64,000 nt of DNA from Puniceibacterium sp. IMCC21224 (GCF_001038505.1 NZ_LDPY01000001.1:1426001-1490000); one strand, 5' to 3'; counted from the first letter of the stretch, positions 8,109 through 20,374 are shown. Made by a program: numbers and translations. The notes: generated by a model not told the origin, from the sequence alone.

Positions 8109-8707
8109 CCCGAGGCTGGAAGCGGCACTGAGAGTATGTTCGCCTGAGCGTCCAGTGCATCCGCAAGACGACGCTGATAGTTAGAACGCGATATTTCGAC
8201 GGCCCCCAGAGAGGCGAGGTGCGGTGTCAGGAATTGGGTGTCAAACAGCATGAAACCGGTCGTGCGCAGGTGGCAAATCAACCAGGCCAGCGCGACCTTT
8301 GATGCGTTGGTACGGCGAGAGAACATAGATTCTCCGCAAAAGGCCGATCCCAGGGTGACACCATAAACCCCACCGACGAGTTCGCGGTCTTGCCAGATTT
8401 CCAGTGAGTGTGCCTCACCCCGCCGGTGAAGGGCGCTGTATAAGGCAAAAATCTCGTTACTGATCCAGGTTTCATCCCGATCCGCGCATCCATGTACGAC
8501 CTCTTGAAACGCCTGATTCAAGGTCACGGAGAACGTGTCGCGGCGCAATTGCCGTGCGAGGCTGCGCGAAATATGAAACCCTTCGAGTGGAAATATGCCC
8601 CTTCGCTGCGGATCGACCCAAAAAATCTCTGGATCATTGCGGCTTTCTGCCATCGGAAAGACGCCGTCACGGTAGGCCAGAATCAAAAGATCGGGTGTCA
8701 CGTTCAC
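8072..8707 (-). CDS. aat: Leucyl/phenylalanyl-tRNA--protein transferase
   Basis: Transfers Leu or Phe from charged tRNA to proteins with N-terminal Lys or Arg, creating N-degrons for ClpAP. The 211-residue product contains GVFPMAESR and FWVDPQRRGIFPL near the N-terminus, SLEIW and LVGGVYGVTLGSAFCGESMF in the GNAT-like core, and LFDTQFLTPHLASLGA near the end, all family signatures. Its 3' end overlaps the convergent DUF2155 gene by 37 bases. It lies downstream of accB-accC on the same strand but is separated from them by hairpins. Confidence 0.95.
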   Translation of the reverse strand: MNVTPDLLILAYRDGVFPMAESRNDPEIFWVDPQRRGIFPLEGFHISRSLARQLRRDTFSVTLNQAFQEVVHGCADRDETWISNEIFALYSALHRRGEAHSLEIWQDRELVGGVYGVTLGSAFCGESMFSRRTNASKVALAWLICHLRTTGFMLFDTQFLTPHLASLGAVEISRSNYQRRLADALDAQANILSVPLPASGQEVLQRSTQTS

Positions 8708-8745
8708 GCCGACGCGGGCCCAAAAGTTTCGTGAAAACCTTTGGC

Positions 8746-8766
8746 AAGACTTTGTTCAAAAGTCTT
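8746..8766 (-). terminator. Hairpin between accC and aat
   Basis: AAGACTTT (8746-8753) pairs perfectly with AAAGTCTT (8759-8766) over a five-base loop. A second imperfect stem-loop follows on the minus strand in 8719-8743. Both sit in the 84-base gap between accC and aat and probably end or attenuate the accBC transcript. Confidence 0.45.
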
Positions 8767-8791
8767 TGGCGCGCGTCGGGTCATGAAAAAA

Positions 8792-10144
8792 CTAGCCTTG
8801 CTGAAGTGCCTGTTCCAGCCATTTTTCCAACCAGTGGATATTGTAGGTTCCGGCATGGATATCGGGGTCCTGCAGCAGCGCGTGGAACAGCGGGATTGTG
8901 GTATCGACACCATCGACAATCAGCTCACCCAGGGCGCGATTCAGTCGCGCCAAAGCTTCTGGTCGATCGCGTCCATGCACGATCAGTTTGCCGATCAGGC
9001 TGTCGTAATAGGGGGGAATCCGGTAGCCATCATATAGCGCGGAATCCATTCGCACCCCCAGGCCACCCGGCGCATGATACTGGGTGATACGTCCCGGGCT
9101 TGGCGCAAAGTTCGGCAATTTCTCGGCGTTGATGCGGACCTCGATGGCGTGGCCATTGATCTTTAGATCATCCTGGCTGAACGACATCGGCAGGCCCGAG
9201 GCGACGCGGATCTGTTCGCGCACCAAATCGACGCCAAAAATGCCTTCGGTCACGGGATGTTCAACCTGAAGTCTGGTGTTCATCTCGATGAAGTAGAAAT
9301 CGCCGTTCTCATACAGAAATTCGATGGTGCCAGCGCCAGTGTAGTTGATCGCCGCCACGGCGTCTGCACAGGTTTTTCCAATGCGGGCGCGTTCCTCGGC
9401 TGTGATGCAGGGACCAGGGGCCTCTTCGAACACCTTCTGATGGCGGCGCTGAAGCGAGCAGTCGCGCTCGCCCAGATGCACCGCGCCGCCCTTGCCATCG
9501 CCAAAGACCTGGATTTCGATATGGCGCGGGGTGGTCAGGTATTTCTCGATATAGACTTCGTCATTACCAAACGCGGCCTTGGATTCGGAGCGGGCGGTGT
9601 GGAAGGCGTGCTCCATCCCAGTGGCGTCGAGTGCAACTTTCATGCCGCGCCCCCCGCCGCCGGCCGTGGCCTTGACGATCACTGGATAACCGATTTCTTC
9701 CCCGACTGTTCGGGCGGTATCCAGATCGGGCACACCACCTTCAGAGCCTGGGACGCAGGGCACACCAAGCGCCTTCATCGTGTCCTTGGCGGTGATTTTA
9801 TCCCCCATGGTACGGATATGTTCGGCGGTCGGGCCGATAAAGGTTAGGCCGTGATCTTCGACAATCTGCACGAAGCGGGCATTTTCCGAAAGAAAGCCGT
9901 AGCCGGGGTGGATCGCCTGAGCGCCGGTCACTTCGCAGGCCGAGATGATGGCGGGAATCGACAGGTAGGAGTTTATCGAGGGCGGCGGACCGATGCAGAT
10001 CGTCTCGTCCGCCATGCGCACATGCATGGCGTCACTGTCAGCGGTGGAATGCACCGCCACCGAAGCGATTCCCATTTCGCGGCAGGCGCGGATGACACGC
10101 AGGGCAATTTCGCCCCGGTTGGCGATCAGGATCTTGTCAAACAT
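8792..10144 (-). CDS. accC: Acetyl-CoA carboxylase, biotin carboxylase subunit
   Basis: ATP-dependent carboxylation of the biotin carried on AccB, first half-reaction of malonyl-CoA synthesis. The 450-residue protein has the full ATP-grasp layout. It starts with [16 protein letters not shown], then has the glycine-rich ATP loop [12 protein letters not shown], the catalytic region [15 protein letters not shown], and [16 protein letters not shown] near the metal and biotin site. It lies 10 bases after accB in one operon. Confidence 0.97.
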   Translation of the reverse strand: MFDKILIANRGEIALRVIRACREMGIASVAVHSTADSDAMHVRMADETICIGPPPSINSYLSIPAIISACEVTGAQAIHPGYGFLSENARFVQIVEDHGLTFIGPTAEHIRTMGDKITAKDTMKALGVPCVPGSEGGVPDLDTARTVGEEIGYPVIVKATAGGGGRGMKVALDATGMEHAFHTARSESKAAFGNDEVYIEKYLTTPRHIEIQVFGDGKGGAVHLGERDCSLQRRHQKVFEEAPGPCITAEERARIGKTCADAVAAINYTGAGTIEFLYENGDFYFIEMNTRLQVEHPVTEGIFGVDLVREQIRVASGLPMSFSQDDLKINGHAIEVRINAEKLPNFAPSPGRITQYHAPGGLGVRMDSALYDGYRIPPYYDSLIGKLIVHGRDRPEALARLNRALGELIVDGVDTTIPLFHALLQDPDIHAGTYNIHWLEKWLEQALQQG

Positions 10145-10154
10145 CGGAGCGGCC

Positions 10155-10631
10155 TTATTCGAGGATCACGAGCGGCGCACCGTATTCGACGGGGGCACCA
10201 TCCTCGACCAGAATGCGTTTGACCACGCCCGCACGTGGCGCGGGAATATGGTTCATGGTCTTCATTGCCTCGACGATCAACAGCGTGTCGCCTTCTGACA
10301 CCGGCTGACCGACATGGATAAAGGCAGGCGAGCCTGGTTCACCCTGCATGTAGACGGTGCCGACCATCGGTGAGGTCACAGCGCCCGGATGGGCCGCGGG
10401 ATCCTCGGCTGCGGGGGCCGTTGCCGCAGCCGCGGGAGCCGCAGCAACGGCCAGTGGCGCGGCGGCCACGGGGGCCGGTGCAATCTGCGTCTGACGGCTG
10501 ACACGGACGCTGAGACTGTCGTCGTCGCCATATTCACGTTTGACCTGCAATTCGGTCAGGTCGTTTTTGCGCAGCAATTCGGCCAGTGCCTGGATAAAGG
10601 CCACATCTGCGTCGTGTTTCTTTTCGGTCAT
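10155..10631 (-). CDS. accB: Acetyl-CoA carboxylase biotin carboxyl carrier protein
   Basis: Carries biotin between the AccC and AccAD active sites. The 158-residue protein has a helical N-terminal part (residues 1-45), an Ala/Pro-rich flexible linker (about 50-80) and a C-terminal biotinyl domain. The biotinylated lysine is Lys124 in VEAMKTMN. Forms the usual accB-accC operon. A BioY biotin transporter gene is 27 kb away in this window. Confidence 0.96.
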   Translation of the reverse strand: MTEKKHDADVAFIQALAELLRKNDLTELQVKREYGDDDSLSVRVSRQTQIAPAPVAAAPLAVAAAPAAAATAPAAEDPAAHPGAVTSPMVGTVYMQGEPGSPAFIHVGQPVSEGDTLLIVEAMKTMNHIPAPRAGVVKRILVEDGAPVEYGAPLVILE

Positions 10632-10755
10632 GAATCCTCGCCCGGTTCAACTGCGAACGGCCCTGCGGGGCCACCATCGGCTGCCCGCTTGTAGCCCATA
10701 GGTCGCGGTATGAAAAGCGATGCTGTAGACGAATGAGTGCGGCGGCCCGGTCCTG

Positions 10756-11295
10756 TCAGGCAAAGATGTCCAAATGGTGGTGACTGGCCGGGTTCTTGGG
10801 CGGTACAGCGTCGTCCGAGTCGGGTGGCATGATCTGTCCCGCTATGGCGACATGCGCTGCGACGCCGGTCGAGTTGGGCTCTTGAGGGGGCGTATTGGTC
10901 GTCCCCGTCGGGTCGGATGTCGGGGTGGTATCGCGCGCCGCATCGGGAGTGATCGGGTCAGAGCGTTCGGAGGAAAGTGCGGCGTCCCTGTCGGTTTCGG
11001 CAATGGTATTTCCGGTGGTTGGGTCGATTCCCGCCTGCTCTGATAAAAGAGCGATGATTTTCAGCTGGGTGATCGAAGGGGGCGCGATATGGGTTGCAGG
11101 ATCTGGCCTACCTTGCGCCTCGAACCATAGGCGGGCGGTCGATTTGTCCTGTTCGAGGCCTGTGTCGCTGGTGGACTGTTGATTGACAGGGGCGACTTTG
11201 CGACTGGTCGATGGCAGGGGCGTAGTGGCGGGCAGGCCCAGCGGATGGCCGGTGGTCTGCGGTGCTGCCCATGGCGCGAGCGTCGGAACAAGCAT
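10756..11295 (-). CDS. Hypothetical low-complexity Thr/Pro/Asp-rich protein
   Basis: A 179-residue product I do not recognise. It is rich in Thr, Pro, Ala, Ser and Asp, with a central patch of possible helix (PSITQLKIIALLSEQAG) and a His-rich end (ASHHHLDIFA). No signal peptide or membrane helix is evident, so it is probably disordered. AAAGGACG upstream of the ATG at 11295 supports translation. It lies between accB and acs, both on the same strand. Function unknown; a chance frame is less likely given the ribosome site and coding-like third-position GC. Confidence 0.55.
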   Translation of the reverse strand: MLVPTLAPWAAPQTTGHPLGLPATTPLPSTSRKVAPVNQQSTSDTGLEQDKSTARLWFEAQGRPDPATHIAPPSITQLKIIALLSEQAGIDPTTGNTIAETDRDAALSSERSDPITPDAARDTTPTSDPTGTTNTPPQEPNSTGVAAHVAIAGQIMPPDSDDAVPPKNPASHHHLDIFA

Positions 11296-11451
11296 GATAT
11301 GCGTCCTTTGTAGCTGTGGCCCCCGACCTCAGACTAGCAGAAGAGACGCCGATTTCGGCGGAGAATCAAAGCAAAAGGTTAACGCCAGCCGCATTACCGG
11401 AAAAATCACGTTTAGGATGCGGGCCACCAGCGCGGCCCGCATCAAACGATC

Positions 11452-13401
<1,950 letters not shown>

Positions 13402-13588
13402 GGGGTCCTCCAGTTTTGCGCGCAGGGAAGCTGGACTGGTGCCGGAATGCAAGCCTGCTTTGGTCGTATCGCGGCCATGCCGCGGGTCGGGTAGGGCTGC
13501 TCGCGCTGGGATCGCACCTGCGCGAACGGCCCGGACTGGGCCTGCGCCCGGCCCATTGCGTCTGAACCGCAGGGCCGGACAGGCCGCG

Positions 13589-14344
13589 TCAGATCGCCAG
13601 ATATTCGGCGCGAAGCTGCTCGTTCTCAAGCACTTCGGCGGCGGTGCCGTCGAACACGATGGACCCGGTGTCCAGGATCACAGCGCGGTCCGCCAGTTGC
13701 AGCGCCCGCACGGCGTTCTGTTCGACGATGATCGTGGTCATGCCCTGTTCCTTGACGATGCGCAGAGTTTTTTCGATCTCGTCAACGATCACGGGGGCCA
13801 GACCTTCGTAGGGTTCGTCCAGCAGCAGCACCTTGATATCGCGGGCCAGCGCACGGGCAATGGCGAGCATCTGCTGCTCACCGCCCGATAGGGTCACGCC
13901 CTCTTGTTTGCGCCGCTCACCAAGGCGGGGGAACAGCTCGTACAGCCGCTCAAGCGACCAGCCGATGGGCGGCGCGATCTGTGCCAGTTGCAGGTTTTCC
14001 TCGACTGTCAGGCCCGCGATGATGCGGCGGTCTTCGGGAACGAGGCCAAGGCCGGCAATCGACGCCTGATACGACGACATCCGGTGCAATGGCTGATGAT
14101 CGAGCCAGATTTCACCCTTTTGAACCTGCGGATCTGCAAGCCGCGCGATCGAGCGCAGGGTGGTGGTTTTGCCAGCGCCGTTGCGGCCCAAAAGGGCGAG
14201 GATCTCGCCCTCGTGGACGTTAAAGCTCACGCCCTGAACAATATAGCTCTCGCCGTAATAGGCGTGAATATCCCAGACCGAGAGAAAGGCAGGGGCTGTT
14301 TCGGCGTGGTTGGCGTGCTTGGAAAAGTCGGGTTTGACGTTCAT
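13589..14344 (-). CDS. livF: Liv-type ABC transporter ATPase (LivF family)
   Basis: One of the two cytoplasmic ATPases of a branched-chain-amino-acid-type importer. The 251-residue protein has Walker [11 protein letters not shown], the ABC signature LSGGEQQ, Walker B VLLLDEP followed by YEGLAP, and the H-loop region replaced by VEQNA, all typical of LivF. The N-terminus carries about 18 extra residues before the ABC fold. The real substrate need not be an amino acid: the operon continues into acs and is divergent from a fatty-acyl regulator. Separated from livG by 15 bases. Confidence 0.92.
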   Translation of the reverse strand: MNVKPDFSKHANHAETAPAFLSVWDIHAYYGESYIVQGVSFNVHEGEILALLGRNGAGKTTTLRSIARLADPQVQKGEIWLDHQPLHRMSSYQASIAGLGLVPEDRRIIAGLTVEENLQLAQIAPPIGWSLERLYELFPRLGERRKQEGVTLSGGEQQMLAIARALARDIKVLLLDEPYEGLAPVIVDEIEKTLRIVKEQGMTTIIVEQNAVRALQLADRAVILDTGSIVFDGTAAEVLENEQLRAEYLAI

Positions 14345-14359
14345 CTGTGTGCCCTTTTT

Positions 14360-15115
14360 TTAGGCCGATTCGCCGAGATACGCTTCGCGTACCTTGGGGT
14401 GGCCCTTGATGTTTTCCGGCGTATCCTCGACCAGCGGGGTACCTTGCGCCAACACCGTGATCCGATCCGCGAGCGAAAAGACCACGTGCATGTCGTGTTC
14501 GATGATGCACATGGTGATGTTGCCCCGGCCCTTGATCTCTTTGAGCAGGTCGATGGTGTTGTTGGTGTCTGCGCGGGCCATGCCTGCGGTCGGTTCATCC
14601 AGCAGCAACAGGCGCGGCTCCTGCACCAGACACATTGCCATTTCCAGCCGCCGCTTGTCGCCGCGCGACATCGACGCTGCGTGCATGTCCAGCTTGTCCT
14701 GCATGTTGACCTCGGTCAGCATTTCCTCGGCCCGTTCGCGCAGGGCTTTTTCGCGGAAGACGGATTCAATCGCCCGCATGCGAAACGATCCATCCCGTTT
14801 GGCAAAGCAGGGGATCATCATGTTTTCGATCACTGTCAGATCGCCAAAGATCTCGGGTGTCTGAAACACGCGTGAAATACCCATCTGGTTGATTTCAAAC
14901 GGCTTGCGCCCCAGAACTGACTGACCGTCGAACATCACTGACCCTGTGTCAGGGATCAACTTGCCCACCAGGCAGTTCAGCAAAGTGGACTTGCCCGCGC
15001 CGTTCGGCCCGATGATGGCGTGGACGGTGTTCTCCGTCACCGAGAGGTTTACGTTGCCGAGGGCCTGTAGGCCACCGAAGCGCTTGTTGACGTCTTTGAC
15101 TTCAAGAATGCCCAT
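14360..15115 (-). CDS. livG: Liv-type ABC transporter ATPase (LivG family)
   Basis: Second ATPase of the importer, 251 residues, with Walker A GPNGAGKST, signature MSRGDKRRLE, Walker B LLLLDEPTAGM and H-loop IEHDMHVV. The MSRGDKR variant of the signature is seen in a subset of Liv-type ATPases. Eleven bases separate it from livM. Works with LivF and the LivH/LivM permeases at the inner membrane. Confidence 0.92.
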   Translation of the reverse strand: MGILEVKDVNKRFGGLQALGNVNLSVTENTVHAIIGPNGAGKSTLLNCLVGKLIPDTGSVMFDGQSVLGRKPFEINQMGISRVFQTPEIFGDLTVIENMMIPCFAKRDGSFRMRAIESVFREKALRERAEEMLTEVNMQDKLDMHAASMSRGDKRRLEMAMCLVQEPRLLLLDEPTAGMARADTNNTIDLLKEIKGRGNITMCIIEHDMHVVFSLADRITVLAQGTPLVEDTPENIKGHPKVREAYLGESA

Positions 15116-15126
15116 GTCGCGCCTCC

Positions 15127-16329
15127 TTATTCTGCGGGTGTCTTGGCGGCGGACGCAGCTGTGTCCGAAACCTTTTTGCGGCGAAACAGCTTGCCGATGC
15201 GCTGGCCACCTTCAACGAGGCCACCGGGCAGAAAGATCACCACGGCCATGAACATCAGGCCCAGCGTCAGCGACCAGCCTTTGCCCACAAAGGGGTGCAC
15301 GATGGTCACGATAAAATCTTCGAGTCCGTCTGGCATGAAAGCGAACCACTGGTGCAGGACGTTATCGTTGATCTTCGAGAAGATATTCTCGAAATACTTG
15401 ATAAAGCCTGCGCCCAGTACCGGGCCGATCAGCGTGCCGGCACCGCCCAGAATGGTCATCAGGACCACTTCGCCAGAGGCTGTCCACTGCATCCGCTCGG
15501 CACCTGCAAGCGGATCCATTGAGGCCAGAAGTCCGCCCGCCAAACCGGCATACATGCCCGAGATCACAAAGGCTGCCAGCGTGTAGGGCCGTGCATTCAG
15601 GCCAGTGTAGTTCATCCGCTGCTGGTTGGATTTTACCGCCCGCAGCATCAGACCAAAGGGTGAGCGGAAGATGCGGATCGCCAGATAAAAGGCCAGCAGC
15701 AGCATAACTGCGCAGAGGTAGTACCCGACATTGAACTGGAACAGCCAAGGGCCGACATCCATCTGGTAGGTTGACCGCATTTCCAGACCAAAGATCGCAG
15801 TGGCCGGGATGCCGCCGTCAGCGGTGGCAGACACCCCCAGAACCCTGGGATCGCTAAGCGTCAATTGCAGACCGGTTTCACCATTGGTGATGGGGGTCAG
15901 TACCGAATAGGCCAGCGCAAAGGACATCTGCGCAAAGGCCAGCGTCAGGATCGAGAAATAGATGCCAGAGCGGCGCAGGCTGACAAATCCAATGACCACT
16001 GCAAAGATTCCCGACACGATGACCGACAGCACAATGGCCGGCAGCACGTTCATGCTCAGGAGTTTGAACATCCAGACCGCTGAATAGGATCCGACCCCCA
16101 GAAAGGCCGCGTGGCCAAAGGACAGATAGCCGGTCAGGCCAAAGAGGATGTTGAAGCCGATGGCAAAGATGCCGAAGATCACGAACCGCTGCATCAGGTC
16201 GGGATAGCCCGCGTTGAACTGCGCCAGCGATGAGCCTTCGGGGAACGGGTTGAGGATAAATGGGGCAAGAAGCGTCATTGCCGCCACGATCAGCAGTAGG
16301 GTGGTGTCTTTTGTGTTCAATCCGAACAT
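15127..16329 (-). CDS. livM: Liv-type ABC transporter permease (LivM family)
   Basis: A 400-residue inner-membrane permease with about ten helices. The LivM core segments [19 protein letters not shown] and [14 protein letters not shown] are plain. The long periplasmic insert around residues 165-195 and the basic C-terminal tail ([12 protein letters not shown]) make it longer than LivM of E. coli relatives. It is separated from livH by three bases and from livG by eleven, one operon. Confidence 0.92.
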   Translation of the reverse strand: MFGLNTKDTTLLLIVAAMTLLAPFILNPFPEGSSLAQFNAGYPDLMQRFVIFGIFAIGFNILFGLTGYLSFGHAAFLGVGSYSAVWMFKLLSMNVLPAIVLSVIVSGIFAVVIGFVSLRRSGIYFSILTLAFAQMSFALAYSVLTPITNGETGLQLTLSDPRVLGVSATADGGIPATAIFGLEMRSTYQMDVGPWLFQFNVGYYLCAVMLLLAFYLAIRIFRSPFGLMLRAVKSNQQRMNYTGLNARPYTLAAFVISGMYAGLAGGLLASMDPLAGAERMQWTASGEVVLMTILGGAGTLIGPVLGAGFIKYFENIFSKINDNVLHQWFAFMPDGLEDFIVTIVHPFVGKGWSLTLGLMFMAVVIFLPGGLVEGGQRIGKLFRRKKVSDTAASAAKTPAE

Positions 16330-16332
16330 GGC

Positions 16333-17364
16333 TTAATCCTCCATCACGCCTTTGCGGCCCATCAGGCCCCGTGGACGGGTCAGCAACACGACGATTGCCA
16401 CGACATAGATGATAATCTGGTTGATCCCCGGGATCAGGTCGATCACCTGAGTCATCGACGCAAAGCTTTCGAGGACCCCGAGTAGGAAGCCGGCCAGCAC
16501 GGCACCGGGCAGCGATCCCATGCCGCCGACGACGACGACTACAAAGCTCAGCACCAGAAAATCCATGCCCATGTGGTAGTTGGGCGAATTGATCGGGGCG
16601 TACATCACACCGGCCAGCCCCGCCACGGCGGCGGCGATGCCGAACATGATGGTAAAGCGTTTGTCGATGTTGATGCCCAGCAGGCCGACGGTTTCGCGAT
16701 CTGCCATGCCGGCCCGCACAACCATGCCGAAGGTCGTGAATTGCAGAAAGGCAAAGACCGCACCGATGATCACTGCAGCAAAGGCAAAGTACACAAGACG
16801 CCAGTAGGGATAGATGATCGCATTGGGATCAAAGCCCAGCAAGACGCCGAAATCGAACGACCCGGTGAACACGGCAGGCGCGCCGGTGGGGATCGGATTG
16901 GCACCGTAGAAATATTTGATCACTTCCTGCAACACGATGGCGAGGCCAAAGGTGACAAGGATCTGATCCGCGTGGGGACGTTTGTAGAAATGCTTGATCA
17001 GTCCGCGTTCCATGACAAAACCGATGAAAATCATCACCGGAACCGAGAAGATCAGCGCCAATGGGACCGACCAGTCGACGATCGCCGCGCCAAATTCGGG
17101 ACCAAACCAGGATTCTACATAAGGTGTGTTGATTTTGGCGGGATTCCCCAGAAAATCGGTGCGTGTCGGGTCCAGCGTTTCATAGCTTAGCGACAGAATG
17201 CGCTGTACGGTGACGGCGCAGAACGAGCCGATCATAAACAGGGCCCCGTGGGCAAAATTGACCACGCCCAATGTGCCAAAAATCAGCGTCAGACCCAGCG
17301 CGATCAGCGCATAGGCCGAGCCTTTGTCGAGTCCGTTCAGCGTTTGCAGAATGATTGCGTCCAT
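16333..17364 (-). CDS. livH: Liv-type ABC transporter permease (LivH family)
   Basis: A 343-residue permease with about eight helices and the family segments LGLTLIFGTLGVVNFAHGAL near the N-terminus and VVVVGGMGSLPGAVLAG near the C-terminus. The start is set at the ATG at 17364 (MDAIILQTLNGLDKGSAYAL), which follows GGGTGGG; an in-frame upstream ATG adds 18 polar residues. An insert of about 50 residues after the third helix (residues about 55-95) is larger than in classical LivH. Confidence 0.92.
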   Translation of the reverse strand: MDAIILQTLNGLDKGSAYALIALGLTLIFGTLGVVNFAHGALFMIGSFCAVTVQRILSLSYETLDPTRTDFLGNPAKINTPYVESWFGPEFGAAIVDWSVPLALIFSVPVMIFIGFVMERGLIKHFYKRPHADQILVTFGLAIVLQEVIKYFYGANPIPTGAPAVFTGSFDFGVLLGFDPNAIIYPYWRLVYFAFAAVIIGAVFAFLQFTTFGMVVRAGMADRETVGLLGINIDKRFTIMFGIAAAVAGLAGVMYAPINSPNYHMGMDFLVLSFVVVVVGGMGSLPGAVLAGFLLGVLESFASMTQVIDLIPGINQIIIYVVAIVVLLTRPRGLMGRKGVMED

Positions 17365-17469
17365 CGTCCCACCCTTTGTGCGGTTATCATGTGGGGAAGC
17401 ACCCGGGCCCATGGCCACGGGTGCGATAAAACCGGCCGCGGGGTGGCGGCCGGTTTCGAAATCGAGCGC

Positions 17470-18831
17470 TTAGGCGCCCGGATTACAAGCACCCAGCTGG
17501 CCGCCGGCAAACATTGGATGCTCGGGGTCATAGGTCACTTGATCGACCGGAGTCACCTCGACGATTTCCACCAGGTGGAATTCGTCCTCGGGGTTTTCGG
17601 CACCTTTCACGACCAGCACGTCCTTGAAGCACTGGTGGTCTTCGGCACGGTACGAGGTCGGACCGTTGCCAAGGCCGTCGAATTCAAACCCGGCCAGGGC
17701 TTCGCCCACGGCGCAGGGGTTGAACGATCCGGCGCGCGCCACGGCATCCGCATAAAGCAGCGTCTGCGCGTAGCAGGTCTGGGCAGCCTGGCTCGGCGGG
17801 AAACCGTATGCCTCGCCAAAGGACTTAACGAACGCGTTGGTGCCTGCATATTTGGCGCCCTTCTCGTTCTCGATCTTCCAATCCCAGTTCTGCGACCCGA
17901 CGATGCCCTTGATGTTGGCACCGGCACCTTTGGCCATCAGCTCGGAGTAGAGCGGCACGACGATCTCGAAGTTCTTGCCGTTCACCTGCTTTTCGCGCAG
18001 GCCGAATTGAACCGCGTTGGTCAGCGAGTTGACCATGTTCCCGCCGTAATGGTTCAGAACCAGAACATCTGCGCCCGAGTTCAGAACCGGCGCGATGTAT
18101 GACGAAAAGTCCGTCGCGGCGAGCGGGGTGAGGACGTTGTTGACCGTGGTCCAGCCCAGAGCTTCGGTTGCCGCCTGGATCGATTCCTGCTGCGTCCAGC
18201 CCCAAGTGTAGTCGGCTGTCAGGTGATAGGCGGCACGATCCGCTCCGTAGAGGTTCTTGAGCACCGGCGCCAGCGCGGCGGCTGACATATAGGCGTTGAA
18301 AAAGTGCCGGAAACCGTTGGCCTTCTTGTCCTTGCCTGTGGTGTCGTTCGAGTGGGTCAAACCGGCCATAAAGACCACGCCGGCCTCTTGGCACAGGCCC
18401 TGAACCGCCACAGCCACACCCGAGGAGGAGCCGCCGGAGATCATGATCGCGCCGTCTTTTTCGATCATCGACTTGGCCGATGCGCGGGCGGCGTCGGATT
18501 TTGTCTGGGTGTCGCCAGTCACGAACTGGACCTTCTTACCCATGATGCCGGTGCCGTCGAGCGCCTTGGACGAGAAGGTCTGCAGCATGCCGCCGTCGCC
18601 TTCGCCGTTCAGGTGCTTGACCGCCAGTTCAAAGGCACGCAGCTCGTCCGCGCCCTCATCCGCATAGGGACCGGTCTGCGGTACGTTAAAGCCGAGTGTC
18701 ACGGTGTCGCCCGTCGGAGCGTTGGTAAAGCCGGAATGCGCGGCCGCAGAAAGATAAGTGGGCAGGGCAAGGCCTGCGCCGGCTACAGCACCGGTCTTGA
18801 TCACGCCACGGCGTGTCAGATGTTTGGTCAT
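17470..18831 (-). CDS. Periplasmic substrate-binding protein of the Liv-type ABC transporter
   Basis: A 453-residue type I periplasmic binding protein of the LivJ/amide-binding class. The N-terminus has a twin-arginine-like signal (TRRGVIKTGAVAGAGLALP, ending SAAA), so export may use Tat. The mature part begins with VTLGFNVPQTGPYADEG. The start at 18831 follows GGGAGG. It is the first gene of the liv-acs operon and is divergent from the ScfR-type regulator. Its length and separation from classical LivJ suggest a ligand other than leucine; short carboxylates or amides are possible from context only. Confidence 0.88.
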   Translation of the reverse strand: MTKHLTRRGVIKTGAVAGAGLALPTYLSAAAHSGFTNAPTGDTVTLGFNVPQTGPYADEGADELRAFELAVKHLNGEGDGGMLQTFSSKALDGTGIMGKKVQFVTGDTQTKSDAARASAKSMIEKDGAIMISGGSSSGVAVAVQGLCQEAGVVFMAGLTHSNDTTGKDKKANGFRHFFNAYMSAAALAPVLKNLYGADRAAYHLTADYTWGWTQQESIQAATEALGWTTVNNVLTPLAATDFSSYIAPVLNSGADVLVLNHYGGNMVNSLTNAVQFGLREKQVNGKNFEIVVPLYSELMAKGAGANIKGIVGSQNWDWKIENEKGAKYAGTNAFVKSFGEAYGFPPSQAAQTCYAQTLLYADAVARAGSFNPCAVGEALAGFEFDGLGNGPTSYRAEDHQCFKDVLVVKGAENPEDEFHLVEIVEVTPVDQVTYDPEHPMFAGGQLGACNPGA

Positions 18832-18893
18832 TAGAAACCTCCCAGTTTTTTGAAGTGCAGAGGCGAGCTCCTCAACTCGCGACCGCGCGCACA

Positions 18894-18974
18894 TTTGTGC
18901 AAACTCAGTATCGCGGATGTGGTGCAAATTTCGCAACAACTGCTTTATTCGTATTGATTTTTTTGTCAAAAAAT
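18894..18974. promoter_or_regulatory. Operator-like repeats in the divergent ABC/ScfR promoter region
   Basis: The 220-base divergent gap is AT-rich and holds several TTTG/CAAA elements: TTTGTGCAAA at 18894-18903, TGCAAATTTCGCA around 18923-18935, and the 15-base palindrome TTTTTTGTCAAAAAA at 18960-18974. RamB-type regulators are known to prefer TTTGCAAA-like sites, so these are candidate sites for the adjacent ScfR/RamB-like protein. This assignment is inference. Confidence 0.4.
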
Positions 18975-19051
18975 GAACAAGTAGACTTGCCATTCTGTAA
19001 ATTATTTTATGTCGCAGCGCAGAAAGGTATTGTTAGCGAAAGGAAATTACC

Positions 19052-20374
19052 ATGCCGCGGGACACGTTGACCGGCAGCCGCATTCGCGAAAGACGGATCA
19101 TGGCGGGGCTGCGGCAGACTGATCTCGCCAAGCGGGCAGAGATCTCGGCCTCGTATCTGAACCTGATCGAGCACAACCGCCGCAGAATCGGCGGTACTCT
19201 ATTGCGGCGCATTGCCGGAATCCTCGGGGTCGAGCAGGCCTTGCTGACCGATGGCGCAGAGGCAACGCTGGTTGCGTCCCTGCGCGAGGTGGCGTCGGAT
19301 CAGCGCGGTGTGGGCGCAGAGCTGGATCAGGTCGAAGAGTTTGCCGGTCGGTTTCCCGGTTGGGCCGCGCTGCTGGCCGGGACCGGTCGGCGTGTCGCCG
19401 CGCTGGAACGCACGGTTGAGACGCTGACCGACCGGATGACCCATGATCCGCATCTGGCGGCCTCGCTGCACGAGATGCTGACCACGGTGACGGCGATCCG
19501 GTCTGCCGCATCGATCCTGGCCGAGCCGGGCGAGATCGAGCCAGAGTGGCAGATGCGGTTTCACCGCAACATTTACGATGACAGCGCCCGGTTGGCGGAA
19601 ACCAGCCGCGGACTGGTCAGCTATCTTGAGGCTGCCGACGATGCCTCGGCTGCGATCAGTGTGCCGCAGGAAGAGGTGGACGCGTTGCTTGAGACTGCGG
19701 GCCATCATTTTGCTGGGCTGGAAGCCGGGCAAACCACGCCGGATGCGCTGGCTGAAAAGTTGACAGGGGGGGCGTCCGATGCGGCGCAAGATCTGTTGCG
19801 CCGGGGGCTGCAACGCTATGCCGAAGATGTTGAACGTCTGCCCGAGGCAAAGTTACGGGATCTTGTGACACAGACCGGGCCCGATCCGCTGGCGTTGGCA
19901 CAGGCGGCGGGCGTTGATCCCGCACTTGCGATGCGGCGTCTGGCCAGCCTGCCAGAGGATGTTTTGGCCGATCCGGTGGGGCTCGTGATCTGTGACGCGT
20001 CGGGTACATTGACCTATCGCAAGCCGCTGCCGGACTTTGCCATGCCGCGGTTTGGGTCGGCCTGCCCTCTATGGCCATTGTATCGCGCGCTGAACCGTCC
20101 CGGCATGATGCTGGCCGAATATGTGGCGCAGCCGGGTCGCGCGGCCCGGCGGTTTCGTGCCTTTGCGCTGGCACAGCCGGTAGGGCCCGTGCAGGTGAAC
20201 CGCGATCCGTTGTTTCAGGCGCATATGTTGGTTGTGCCTGATCCTGCGCCCGCTCCGGCATCCGGTGCCCAAACCGGACTGGTCGGGGTCACTTGCCGGA
20301 TCTGTTCACGCAGCCGCTGTGCCGGACGGCGTGAGCCGTCAATCCTGGGTGGGCCTGAAGCAGAGGAATTTTGA
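19052..20374 (+). CDS. ScfR/RamB-like transcriptional regulator (XRE HTH plus DUF2083)
   Basis: A 440-residue DNA-binding regulator. The N-terminal XRE helix-turn-helix (about residues 7-60; LRQTDLAKRAEISASYLNLIEH) is followed by a long helical middle. A C-terminal short-chain-fatty-acyl regulator domain carries the cysteine cluster GVTCRICSRSRCAGRREPS. Relatives RamB and MccR control acetate, propionate and methylcitrate genes in response to acyl-CoA status. Here it is divergent from an ABC operon that ends in acs, so control of that operon is likely. The ATG at 19052 has GAAAGGAAA upstream. Confidence 0.85.
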   Translation: MPRDTLTGSRIRERRIMAGLRQTDLAKRAEISASYLNLIEHNRRRIGGTLLRRIAGILGVEQALLTDGAEATLVASLREVASDQRGVGAELDQVEEFAGRFPGWAALLAGTGRRVAALERTVETLTDRMTHDPHLAASLHEMLTTVTAIRSAASILAEPGEIEPEWQMRFHRNIYDDSARLAETSRGLVSYLEAADDASAAISVPQEEVDALLETAGHHFAGLEAGQTTPDALAEKLTGGASDAAQDLLRRGLQRYAEDVERLPEAKLRDLVTQTGPDPLALAQAAGVDPALAMRRLASLPEDVLADPVGLVICDASGTLTYRKPLPDFAMPRFGSACPLWPLYRALNRPGMMLAEYVAQPGRAARRFRAFALAQPVGPVQVNRDPLFQAHMLVVPDPAPAPASGAQTGLVGVTCRICSRSRCAGRREPSILGGPEAEEF

